Under the pieces are notes generated by a model. The model made no database searches, was not told the DNA's origin, and saw only the letters and a program-made list of their open reading frames with translations. 64,000 bases of DNA, from contig MKUP01000025.1 in the NCBI GenBank assembly GCA_001898625.1, positions 62,001 to 126,000 on the forward strand, read 5' to 3'. Source of the DNA: Burkholderiales bacterium 67-32. Its GTDB lineage: Bacteria; Pseudomonadota; Gammaproteobacteria; Burkholderiales; Burkholderiaceae_B. Numbering within the stretch: position 1 is the stretch's first letter; each line of letters opens with the position of its first letter. This document shows, piece after piece, positions 9,158-16,958 of the stretch. The translations under genes were made by a program, and so were the position numbers.

Positions 9158-9279
9158 GCATGTCTCCTTGCAGGAATGTCAGGCAGGAAGACTAGGGATG
9201 CCGAACTATTGCGTCAATCGACTAGAATTTATTCACTATATTTAAAAATACAATACTCCTTCCCGACCCGACCGCGCCC

Positions 9280-10173
9280 ATGAGCAAACTCGACCTGACC
9301 GACCTGCGCCTTTTGCAATCCCTGGGCCAGACCGGCACGGTCTCGGCCACGGCCAACGAGCTGGGCCTGAGCCAGCCCTCGGTCAGCATCCGCCTGGGCA
9401 AGCTGCGCCGACACTTCAAGGACCCGCTGTTCGTGCGCACGTCCGCCGGCATGGTGCCCACCCCCCGGGCCGCCTCGCTGACACCGGCGGTACAGGGCGC
9501 GCTCGCCCTGTTCGACGGCCGCGAAGGCGGGGAGCCGGACTTCGACCCCGCCACGTCCGACCGGGTGTTCCGCATCTGCATGACCAATACCGGCCAGATG
9601 GTCGTCCTGGCCCGGCTGCTCAACCGCCTGGCCGACGTCGCCCCCCACGTGCGCCTGGAGGTCCGGGACCTGGATCCGGACACGCCCCGCCGCCTGGAAA
9701 CCGGGGATGCCGACCTGGCCATGGGCTACACGACCAGCATGCAGGCGGGCTTCCACCAGCAGACGCTATTCGGCGAACACTACGTCTGCCTGGTCCGCGC
9801 CGGCCATCCGCGCGTCAAGGCGAAGCTGACGAAGTCGCAGTTCCTGTCCGAGTCCCACGTAGCCGTCATGACCACCGGCACGGCCCACTGGCTGCTGGAC
9901 AAGGCGATCGACGACGCCGGCATCGCCCGCAAGACGGCCCTGTGGGTGCCCTCCTTCCTGGGGCTGGAGGAAATCGTCGCCCGGACCGACCTGCTCGCGC
10001 TGGCCCCCATCCACCTGGCGCGCATCCTGGCCGCCCACGGCACCGTCCGCTATCTGGCGGTACCGTTCGAACTGCCGTCCTATCTCGTGCGCCAATACTG
10101 GCACGAGCGCTATCACCGCGATCCCGGCTGCAGATGGCTGCGGGCGGTGGCGGCCGGCGTGTTCCGCGAGTAG
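9280..10173 (+). CDS. LysR family transcriptional regulator (gentisate operon)
   Basis: 297 residues. The N-terminal HTH covers residues 5-65 with SATANELGLSQPSVSIRLGK, and the co-inducer-binding domain follows, including the DLDPDTPRRLETGDADLAMG stretch typical of NahR/LinR-like regulators of aromatic degradation. It is divergent from the 3-hydroxybenzoate/gentisate operon, separated by 122 bp that become AT-rich at 9225-9255. I infer that it activates that operon in response to 3-hydroxybenzoate, gentisate or a related acid. No convincing Shine-Dalgarno sequence precedes the ATG. Confidence 0.9.
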   Translation: MSKLDLTDLRLLQSLGQTGTVSATANELGLSQPSVSIRLGKLRRHFKDPLFVRTSAGMVPTPRAASLTPAVQGALALFDGREGGEPDFDPATSDRVFRICMTNTGQMVVLARLLNRLADVAPHVRLEVRDLDPDTPRRLETGDADLAMGYTTSMQAGFHQQTLFGEHYVCLVRAGHPRVKAKLTKSQFLSESHVAVMTTGTAHWLLDKAIDDAGIARKTALWVPSFLGLEEIVARTDLLALAPIHLARILAAHGTVRYLAVPFELPSYLVRQYWHERYHRDPGCRWLRAVAAGVFRE

Positions 10174-10236
10174 CCCGGCGGTCGGCAAAAGCGGGGTACC
10201 ATGTTCGTCTGCTTGTCGATACTAACCAGAAGCCCC

Positions 10237-10716
10237 ATGAAGCAAGAACCGACTTTGCGCGACGACAGCGCCCCTCGCCCGGAAAGCGACACCAGCTTCC
10301 TTTGGTCCGACGCCCGGCTGCTCGGGTTCCATCCCATGGACGAGTCGCACCAGGAGTTCTACGACGTCGCCTTCCGCCTGCTGACCTGTACCCAGGACTC
10401 CGCGCCGGCGGCGCTGGAGGCGTTCGAGGAACACGTGAAATCGCACTTCGGCCAGGAAGAAGAGTGGATGCGCACCACCGAATTTCCGCCGTCCGACTGC
10501 CACGTGCAGGAACACGAGGCCGTGATGAAGTCCACCCGCGAGGTGCGCGAACTGTTCCTGAGCGGACAGGCCGACGTGGCGCTGGTGCACGACTTCGCCC
10601 TGCACCTGTTCCAATGGTTCCCGGGCCATGCCGACTACCTGGACGCGGCGCTGGCCGCCTGGATGAGCAAGCGCGCCTACGGCGGCAAGCCCATCGTGTT
10701 GCGGCGCAAGATGTAA
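10237..10716 (+). CDS. Bacteriohemerythrin
   Basis: 159 residues. The di-iron ligand pattern of hemerythrin is visible in order: ESHQEF, HVKSHFGQEEEWM, HVQEHEAVM and HLFQWFPGHADYLD. Bacteriohemerythrins bind O2 reversibly in the cytoplasm and act in oxygen delivery or sensing. I chose ATG 10237 because it gives the usual short N-terminus; an ATG at 10201 would add 12 atypical residues. It stands alone between the gentisate LysR gene and a convergent GntP gene. Its position between two oxygen-consuming pathways is suggestive but is only a neighbourhood argument. Confidence 0.9.
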   Translation: MKQEPTLRDDSAPRPESDTSFLWSDARLLGFHPMDESHQEFYDVAFRLLTCTQDSAPAALEAFEEHVKSHFGQEEEWMRTTEFPPSDCHVQEHEAVMKSTREVRELFLSGQADVALVHDFALHLFQWFPGHADYLDAALAAWMSKRAYGGKPIVLRRKM

Positions 10717-10734
10717 GGCGGAAACGCCGCCGCG

Positions 10735-12117
10735 CTACGCCAGCGGCGGCAGCAGGTTCATCAGCAGCACCATGACCAGGCCCACCACGGCCACGATGGA
10801 CTGCACCACCGAAATTGTTTTCGTGGCCTCGCCCATGGTCATGCCGAAGGATTCCTTCACCATCCAGTAGCCGGCGTGGTTCGCGTAGTTGAAGAACAGC
10901 GAGCCGCAGCCGATCGACAGGGCCAGCAGCGGCAGGTTCAGCGTCGCGTCCGCGCCGGCCAACGGCGCCAGCAGGCCCGAGGCGCCCACGATGCCTACCG
11001 TGGCCGAGCCGGTGGACACCGACAGCAGCATGGAGATCATCCAGCCCAGCACCAGCGGCGGCAGCGCGAAAGCCTGGGTCAGATGCACGATGGCATCGCC
11101 CACCTTGGCGTCGGTCAGCACCTGCTGGAATGCCCCGCCGCCGGCGATGATGAGCAGGATGCCTGCCACCGGCTTCAGGCTGGCGCCCAGCGAATCGCGC
11201 AGCTTCTCGGCATCGCCGTGCCGCGCGTAGACGAGCACGATGGCCGCGAACAGCACGCCGATCAGCATCGCGATGATGGGATTGCCCAGGAAAGCCGCCA
11301 TCTTGAAGGCGAACGAGGCCTTGGGCACCAGCATCTCGGCCAGCGCATGCACCAGCATCAGGATGGCCGGCAGCAGCGCCACCAGCACCCCCAGCCCGAT
11401 GCCGACCGGCCGGCCGGGATCCGCCTTGCCCACCGAGAACTGGTCCACCAGCGCCTGGTCCGGACGCACCGTCAGGCGCGGCGCGATGAAGCGGGCATAG
11501 ACCGGACCGCCCAGCACGATCGAGGGGATCGCCGCGATGAAGCCGTAGATCATGGTGGCGCCCACGCTGGTCTTGAGGGTGGCGATGGCGGTCAGGGGCC
11601 CGGGGTGCGGCGGCACCATGCCATGCATGGACGCCAGCGCGGCGATGACCGGCACGCCCACATAGACGTAGGCCGACCCCTTGATGACCTTCTGCTCCTC
11701 CAGCTTGCGGGCGACGCTGAAGATCAGCGGCAGCAGCACCACCAGCCCCACCTCGAAGAACATCGGGATGCCGACGATGAAGGCCACCAGCGCCATGGCC
11801 CATGGAATGCTGGACGGCGACGCCTTCTCCAGGATGACCCCGGCCAGCCCGTCCGTGACGCCGGTATCCGCCAGGACCTTGCCCAGCATCGCGCCCAGCG
11901 CGATGACGACACCCACGGCCCCCAGCGTCTTGCCCGCTCCGTTGGTGATGGCCTTGACCAGGTTGTCGGGCGCCATGCCGGTGGCGAACCCCACGCCCAC
12001 GCACACCACCAGCAGGGCCAGCAGGGGATGCAGCCGCAGCCGCGACACGATGAGTCCGACCAGCGCCAGCACGCTGATCAAGGCGGCCACCAGAAGCTGG
12101 ATATCGTTGTGGGTCAT
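10735..12117 (-). CDS. GntP family permease (gluconate/organic acid:H+ symporter)
   Basis: 460 residues, the normal length for GntP. It is almost wholly hydrophobic with about 12-14 predicted membrane segments. GVGFATGMAPDNLVKAITNG near the N-terminus, IPMFFEVGLVVLLPL and MHGMVPPHPGPL in the middle, and STGSATVGIVGASGLL and FNYANHAGYWMVKESFG near the end are family signatures. Members import gluconate, hydroxy acids or related anions with protons. AGGA lies about 6 nt before the ATG. It is divergent from the mobA-like gene, so it could supply an acid used by that pathway, though GntP proteins are not known aromatic-acid carriers. Confidence 0.92.
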   Translation of the reverse strand: MTHNDIQLLVAALISVLALVGLIVSRLRLHPLLALLVVCVGVGFATGMAPDNLVKAITNGAGKTLGAVGVVIALGAMLGKVLADTGVTDGLAGVILEKASPSSIPWAMALVAFIVGIPMFFEVGLVVLLPLIFSVARKLEEQKVIKGSAYVYVGVPVIAALASMHGMVPPHPGPLTAIATLKTSVGATMIYGFIAAIPSIVLGGPVYARFIAPRLTVRPDQALVDQFSVGKADPGRPVGIGLGVLVALLPAILMLVHALAEMLVPKASFAFKMAAFLGNPIIAMLIGVLFAAIVLVYARHGDAEKLRDSLGASLKPVAGILLIIAGGGAFQQVLTDAKVGDAIVHLTQAFALPPLVLGWMISMLLSVSTGSATVGIVGASGLLAPLAGADATLNLPLLALSIGCGSLFFNYANHAGYWMVKESFGMTMGEATKTISVVQSIVAVVGLVMVLLMNLLPPLA

Positions 12118-12237
12118 GGTTTTCCTGTGGAGGTCGGGAACCGTAGGAAAGCGCTTGCGGCGTTGCCCAGTCTATACGAAACGGCCCGGGGGATAACTGA
12201 GATAATGGCGTGGTCACTTTGCCGAATCCGACGCGCC

Positions 12238-14181
12238 ATGCAATTCCACCTGAACGGGTTCAAGCCCGGCGACCCCGACATCTCCGAACCTGCCGAGCAT
12301 GCCGCGGGCCCTCGCGCCGACGCGCTGCCCGGCGAGGTCGACATCCTGATCGTGGGCAGCGGCCCCACCGGGCTGACCCTGGCCACGCAACTGGCCGCCT
12401 TTCCCGACCTCAAGACCTGCATCGTCGAACAGAAGCCCGGACCGCTGCGTCTGGGCCAGGCCGACGGCATCGCCTGTCGCACGGTCGAGATGTTCGAGGC
12501 CTTCGACTTCAGCCAGCGCGTGCTGAAGGAAGCCTATTGGGTCAACGAGACCTCGTTCTGGAAACCGGACGATACGCAGCGCGACCGGATCGTGCGCAGC
12601 GGCCGCATCCAGGACACCGAGGACGGGCTGTCCGAATTCCCCCACGTGATCCTGAACCAGGCCCGCGTCCATGACTTCTACCTGGACGTCATGCGCAACG
12701 CGCCGTCCCGGCTCGAGCCCCACTACGCGCGCCGCCTGCTGGACCTGGCGGTGGCGGAGTCGCCCGCCGGCGGCGCGCCCACCCACCCGGTCACGGCGCG
12801 TTTCGAGCGCACCGACCCCGGGCACGAAGGCCAGGTCGAGACCGTGCGCGCCCGCTTCGCGGTCGGCTGCGACGGCGCCCACAGCGCGGTGCGCAAGTCG
12901 CTGGGCCGCGCGCTGCACGGCGAGTCGGCCAACCAGGCCTGGGGCGTGATGGACGTGCTGGCCGTCACCGACTTCCCCGACATCCGCATCAAGTCGGCCA
13001 TCCATTCGGCCAGCGAAGGCAGCGTGCTGATCATCCCGCGCGAGGGCGGCTACCTCGTGCGCTTGTACATCGAGCTCGACAAGCTGAACGAGAACGAGCG
13101 CGTCGCCAGCCGGCAGATCACGTCCGACCGCCTGATCGCCGCCGCCCAGCGCATCCTGCGCCCCTACACCCTGGACGTGAAGGAAGTCGCGTGGTGGTCC
13201 GTGTACGAGATCGGCCAGCGCCTGTGCGACAAGTTCGACGACGTGCCCGAGCAGGAAGAGCATGCCCGCCTGCCGCGCGTCTTCATCGCCGGCGACGCCT
13301 GCCACACCCACAGCCCCAAGGCGGGCCAGGGCATGAACGTCTCGATGCAGGACGGCTTCAACCTGGGCTGGAAACTCGCCGCCGTGCTGCGCGGCCAGAG
13401 CACGCCCCAGATCCTGCACACCTATTCCAAGGAACGCCAGACCGTCGCCAAGGAACTGATCGATTTCGATCGCGAGTTCGCCAAAATGTTCAGCGCCGCG
13501 CCCAAGGATCCTTCCCGGGACGACAGCGAAGGCATCGACCCAGCCGAGTTCCAGCGCTACTTCGTCAAGCAGGGCCGCTTCACCGCCGGCACCGAAACCC
13601 GCTACTACCCGTCCGTCATCAGCGCGGAGCCGACCCACCAGGAACTGGCGCGCGGCTTCGTCATCGGCATGCGCTTCCACTCGGCCCCGGTCATCCGCCT
13701 GGCCGACGCCAAGCCCATGCACCTGGGCCACACGGTCAAGGCCGACGGCCGCTGGCGCGTGTTCGCCTTCGCCGATGCCGCGGACCCCGCCGCGCCGTCC
13801 TCGGCCATCGGGGAACTGTGCCGTTTCCTGGCCGAATCAACGCACTCGCCGATCCGGAAATACACGCCCGCCGGGGCCGATGCCGACGCCGTGATCGACG
13901 TACGCGCGGTCTTCCAGCAAGGCCATCGCGCGCTGGCGCTCGAGGCCATGCCGGCCCTCTTGCAGCCGCGCAAGGGACGCCACGGACTGATCGACTACGA
14001 GAAGATGTTCTGCCCCGACCTCAAGAGCGGCCCGGACATCTTCGACCTGCGCGGCATCGACCGCCGGCGCGGCTGCGTGGTGATCGTGCGGCCGGATCAG
14101 TACGTGGCGCACGTGCTGCCGCTGGATGCCCACGCGGAACTGGCGGGGTTCTTCGACGGCTTCATGGTGGAGGCGGTTTAG
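12238..14181 (+). CDS. mobA: 3-hydroxybenzoate 4-monooxygenase
   Basis: 647 residues, close to the roughly 640 of Comamonas testosteroni MobA, which it resembles from the first residues (MQFHLNGFKPG). FAD motif IVGSGPTGLTLA begins at residue 38; GQADGIACRTVEMFEAF, WGVMDVLAVTDFPDIR, FIAGDACHTHSPKAGQGMN and the C-terminal RGIDRRRGCVVIVRPDQYVA follow the family throughout. It hydroxylates 3-hydroxybenzoate to protocatechuate using NADPH and O2. ATG 12238 is chosen because upstream in-frame starts add residues that MobA lacks. It is a single gene, divergent from GntP and convergent with TSUP. Its substrate is the same as that of the 6-hydroxylase at 7095-8285. Confidence 0.9.
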   Translation: MQFHLNGFKPGDPDISEPAEHAAGPRADALPGEVDILIVGSGPTGLTLATQLAAFPDLKTCIVEQKPGPLRLGQADGIACRTVEMFEAFDFSQRVLKEAYWVNETSFWKPDDTQRDRIVRSGRIQDTEDGLSEFPHVILNQARVHDFYLDVMRNAPSRLEPHYARRLLDLAVAESPAGGAPTHPVTARFERTDPGHEGQVETVRARFAVGCDGAHSAVRKSLGRALHGESANQAWGVMDVLAVTDFPDIRIKSAIHSASEGSVLIIPREGGYLVRLYIELDKLNENERVASRQITSDRLIAAAQRILRPYTLDVKEVAWWSVYEIGQRLCDKFDDVPEQEEHARLPRVFIAGDACHTHSPKAGQGMNVSMQDGFNLGWKLAAVLRGQSTPQILHTYSKERQTVAKELIDFDREFAKMFSAAPKDPSRDDSEGIDPAEFQRYFVKQGRFTAGTETRYYPSVISAEPTHQELARGFVIGMRFHSAPVIRLADAKPMHLGHTVKADGRWRVFAFADAADPAAPSSAIGELCRFLAESTHSPIRKYTPAGADADAVIDVRAVFQQGHRALALEAMPALLQPRKGRHGLIDYEKMFCPDLKSGPDIFDLRGIDRRRGCVVIVRPDQYVAHVLPLDAHAELAGFFDGFMVEAV

Positions 14182-14203
14182 GGCGGCGGCGAGGCGCCAC
14201 CGG

Positions 14204-14947
14204 CTACATCATGGAAGCCACGCCCTGGATCAGATAGACGGTCCCGATTCCCAGCACGATCGTGCGGGTCCAGCGGCGGAACTGCGCATCGGTGATGCGT
14301 TCGAGCACGGCCCGGCTCAATGACGTGCCGGCCACGGCGCATCCGATCAGCACCGCCCAGTGCCACCACTGCGCCGCCAGTTCCGCCGCGCCCAGCGCAC
14401 CGCCGAAATACGCCAGCTTCGAGGTGTGCCCGAGCACCTGGCACGTCGCCTTCGTCGCCACCACGGTCCGGCGGTCCATGCCGGTCGAGCGCACGAAGAA
14501 GATATCCAGCAGCGGTCCCGTGACGCCGCTCAGCAGATGCATGACCTGGCACACGAAGCCGCAGATCTCGGCGGCCATGCGCCGCTCGGCCTGAGGCGCC
14601 AGGCGGGCCGGCACGGCCAGCGCGATGAAGGGACTCAACCCCAGGACGATCAGCGCCATGCTGCGGCTGGGAACGAACCGGACGCTGAACATCAGCGCGA
14701 ACGCCACGGCGGCCCCCATGGCGAACCGCCCCACGATCCGCCAATCGGTATGAGCGCGCCACAGCACCGCGCGCCAGACGTTCGACGCCAGCAAGGCCAC
14801 GCTTTGCACGACCATCGCTGCCGTGACCGGCATCAGCAACAGCAATGCGCCCATCAGCACCATGCCGCCCGCCATGCCGAACACGCCCGACAGGAACGAG
14901 GCGAACACGGTCAACAGGCTGACAATGGCGAAAATTCCAGCCGTCAT
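14204..14947 (-). CDS. Sulfite exporter TauE/SafE (TSUP) family membrane protein
   Basis: 247 residues with about eight hydrophobic segments and the TSUP features FLSGVFGMAGGMVLMGALLL near the N-terminus and TGPLLDIFFVR followed by VVATKATCQVLGH in the second half. TSUP proteins move sulfonates, sulfite or organic anions across the inner membrane. The start at 14947 has GGGGGAGC just upstream; longer in-frame starts would add a poorly conserved extension. It ends 22 nt from the convergent mobA stop. The substrate is not known from context. Confidence 0.88.
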   Translation of the reverse strand: MTAGIFAIVSLLTVFASFLSGVFGMAGGMVLMGALLLLMPVTAAMVVQSVALLASNVWRAVLWRAHTDWRIVGRFAMGAAVAFALMFSVRFVPSRSMALIVLGLSPFIALAVPARLAPQAERRMAAEICGFVCQVMHLLSGVTGPLLDIFFVRSTGMDRRTVVATKATCQVLGHTSKLAYFGGALGAAELAAQWWHWAVLIGCAVAGTSLSRAVLERITDAQFRRWTRTIVLGIGTVYLIQGVASMM

Positions 14948-15025
14948 GGCTGCTCCCCCCAGTGGGAACCGTTGTATTACGGTTCTTTTTTTCGCCGGGG
15001 AGTATAGCCCCGGCCACGGGAACGC

Positions 15026-15055
15026 TTGACCACGCCGGTTTTCTTGTTCTACGAT
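15026..15055 (+). promoter_or_regulatory. Predicted sigma-70 promoter of the Bug gene
   Basis: TTGACC (15026-15031) and TACGAT (15050-15055) are separated by 18 bp. The first IclR-type site starts at the next base, so a regulator bound there would cover the transcription start. Prediction by eye only. Confidence 0.5.
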
Positions 15056-15096
15056 TCGTATCAACATTTTATACGTTGTATTGAATGTTGATACGA
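15056..15096. promoter_or_regulatory. Double IclR-type operator upstream of Bug gene
   Basis: Two copies of TCGTATCAACATT face each other as a perfect 13-nt inverted repeat (15056-15068 and 15084-15096) with a 15-bp spacer. The same 13-mer recurs at 16137-16149 in front of the IclR gene. Within each copy TATCAA-CAT-(T/C)(T/A)(T/A)ATA is itself an imperfect dyad, which is the usual form of an IclR-dimer site. The recurrence at both promoters of the locus makes this strong for a by-eye operator. Confidence 0.7.
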
Positions 15097-15121
15097 CCAA
15101 GACAAGGAAGGGAGTGAGCAA

Positions 15122-16099
15122 GTGTCCAAGCATCTATTGAAGCTGGCAGTGCTGTACTGGGGGCTGGCAGCACCGCTGGCCGCCGTCCAGGCGGAAGGTT
15201 TTCCCAGCAAGCCGATCCGTCTCGTCGTTCCCTTCGCCCCCGGCGGCGGCACCGACTCGGTGGCCCGCCTGCTTTCCAAGCGGATCACCGAACGCACGGG
15301 CCAGCCCGTGGTGGTCGAGACCCGTGTCGGCGCGGGGGGCGCGATCGGCGCGGCGCTGGTGGCCAAGGCGCCCGCCGATGGCTACACCCTGCTGCTGACG
15401 GTCACCGGTCCGATCACCATCATCCCGAATGTCAATCCCAACGTCGGCTACAAGACCAGTGACCTCGCCCCGGTGGCCATCGCCTACCGCTCACCGTTCA
15501 TGGTCATGGTCGGCACGGACTCGCCGTACCAGTCCCTGGGCCAGTTGCTGGCCGACGGACGCAGCAAACAGCCGGCCCCGTCCTACGGCTCGTCGGGCAT
15601 AGGCGCGCTCTCGCACCTGGTCTCGGAACTGATCAACCAGCAGGCCGGCACCCATTTCAACCACGTCCCGTACAAGGGCTCCCAGGACACGCTCTACGCG
15701 ATGGTCCGCGGCGATGTCCAGTGGGGCCTGCAAAGCGCCGCCGACGCCCGGAGCTTTCTCGCCGCCGGCAAGCTGCGGCCGCTGGCGGTGTTGAGCAAGA
15801 AGCGGTCTACCCGCCTGCCGGACGTCCCCACGCTGGAAGAATCGGGGATACATGGCGTGGACCTGGACCTCTGGTTCGGCCTGTTCGCGCCGGCGGCCAC
15901 CCCCGCGGCAACGGTGCACAGCCTGAACACGCTGGTCAACGAGATCCTGGCCGAGCCGGAAATCGCCAAGCGCCTGCAGGAACTGGGGGGCCAGGCCCCG
16001 ACGGACGCGAACACGCCGGAAATCGTCAAAAAGACCATCGATCGCGAAGTGCAGAGCTTCGGAGCCGTCGCGCGGGCCATCAACCTGAAGCTGGAATGA
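15122..16099 (+). CDS. Bug family periplasmic solute-binding protein (3 of 9)
   Basis: 325 residues from a GTG at 15122, with GGAAGGGAG ending about 7 nt before it. Residues 1-23 form a signal peptide ending AAVQA; the family motif FPSKPIRLVVPFAPGGGTDS follows, then ADGYTLLLTVTGP and LPDVPTLEESG. It is the first gene of a co-directional group: Bug, IclR (64 nt later), cyclic amidohydrolase and a small unknown protein. The ligand may be a cyclic amide or ureido/carbamoyl acid, given the downstream amidohydrolase. Its promoter carries the double IclR-type operator. Confidence 0.93.
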   Translation: MSKHLLKLAVLYWGLAAPLAAVQAEGFPSKPIRLVVPFAPGGGTDSVARLLSKRITERTGQPVVVETRVGAGGAIGAALVAKAPADGYTLLLTVTGPITIIPNVNPNVGYKTSDLAPVAIAYRSPFMVMVGTDSPYQSLGQLLADGRSKQPAPSYGSSGIGALSHLVSELINQQAGTHFNHVPYKGSQDTLYAMVRGDVQWGLQSAADARSFLAAGKLRPLAVLSKKRSTRLPDVPTLEESGIHGVDLDLWFGLFAPAATPAATVHSLNTLVNEILAEPEIAKRLQELGGQAPTDANTPEIVKKTIDREVQSFGAVARAINLKLE

Positions 16100-16136
16100 G
16101 GTTTGCCCGGGCCTTTTCATTCCAATAATATGTCCC

Positions 16137-16153
16137 TCGTATCAACATTTGAT
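16137..16153. promoter_or_regulatory. IclR-type operator in front of the IclR gene
   Basis: TCGTATCAACATTTGAT contains the same 13-mer found twice upstream of the Bug gene, and here the core TATCAA-CAT-TTGATA (16140-16154) is a perfect dyad. It ends about 10 nt before the IclR ATG, so bound protein would block the start region, consistent with autorepression. Confidence 0.7.
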
Positions 16154-16163
16154 ATAGGGAAAC

Positions 16164-16916
16164 ATGGATAAGACCGTAGTCAAGGCGCTGTCGATTCTCG
16201 AGACGCTGTCGAATTCGGATCGCCCACGCGGCGTGACGGAGCTGGCCGCTGAAGTGGACATGACCAAGGCCAACGTCCACCGCCTGCTCCGTACGCTGCT
16301 GGCGCTGGGCTATGTCAGCCAGAACGAAGCGTCCGCGTATCAGTTGTCGCTCAAGATGTGGGAACTGGGATCGCGCCGGGTGGCGGGCCTCGACCTGATC
16401 GACGTCGCCAAACCCGTGGTGCGCCAGTTGTGCGCCCAGGTCAATGAGTCGGTGCAACTGCTGGTTCCGGAAAAGCTCTCCGTCGTATGTGTCGACAAGG
16501 CGGAAAGCGCGCAGCCGCTTCGGGCGACCACGGTGGTCGGCAGCCGCGTGCCGATCCACGCGGTGTCCGGAGGCAAGGCCGTACTGGCTTTCTCGCCGGA
16601 GGTTGCCACGGCATTGGCCTATCCGCTGGAAGCCTACACCTCGTCCACCATCACCAGCCAGGCGGCGATGGAGGACGAAATGGCCTACGCGCGGAAACAC
16701 GGGTATGCCATCAACCGCGGCGAATGGCGGCCCGGCATCTGGGGCATCGCGGCGCCCATCTACAACGCGCAGAGCAAGGTGACAGGCGCCATTTGCGTCT
16801 GGGGCGCCGAAACACGAATGAGCGGCGAAGCCACGGCCCGACTGGGCGCGTGTGTCGCTGCCGCGGCAGCCAGGATATCCGGCGACCTGGGCTGCGTGAA
16901 CGCCGGTGTGACATAA
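16164..16916 (+). CDS. IclR family transcriptional regulator
   Basis: 250 residues. The N-terminal winged HTH (residues 2-65) includes ALSILETLSNSDRPRGVTEL and DMTKANVHRLLRTLLALGYV. The C-terminal effector domain has SVVCVDKAES, VSGGKAVLAFSPE and KHGYAINRGEWRPGIWGIAA, all typical of IclR. AGGGA lies 3 nt before the ATG. It sits between the Bug gene and the amidohydrolase gene in the same direction. Identical 13-bp sites at its own promoter and at the Bug promoter suggest it represses both until the inducer, perhaps the amidohydrolase substrate or product, is present. Confidence 0.92.
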   Translation: MDKTVVKALSILETLSNSDRPRGVTELAAEVDMTKANVHRLLRTLLALGYVSQNEASAYQLSLKMWELGSRRVAGLDLIDVAKPVVRQLCAQVNESVQLLVPEKLSVVCVDKAESAQPLRATTVVGSRVPIHAVSGGKAVLAFSPEVATALAYPLEAYTSSTITSQAAMEDEMAYARKHGYAINRGEWRPGIWGIAAPIYNAQSKVTGAICVWGAETRMSGEATARLGACVAAAAARISGDLGCVNAGVT

Positions 16917-16958
16917 GCGGGTACGGCGATGTCCCGCGCTTGAGTTGGAGAGAAGTGG

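Noticed and set aside
10876-12237. A long plus-strand open frame running into mobA without a stop
   Set aside because: It is antisense to the GntP gene and consists of His/Arg/Gln-rich low-complexity translation; MobA starts at 12238 as in its relatives.
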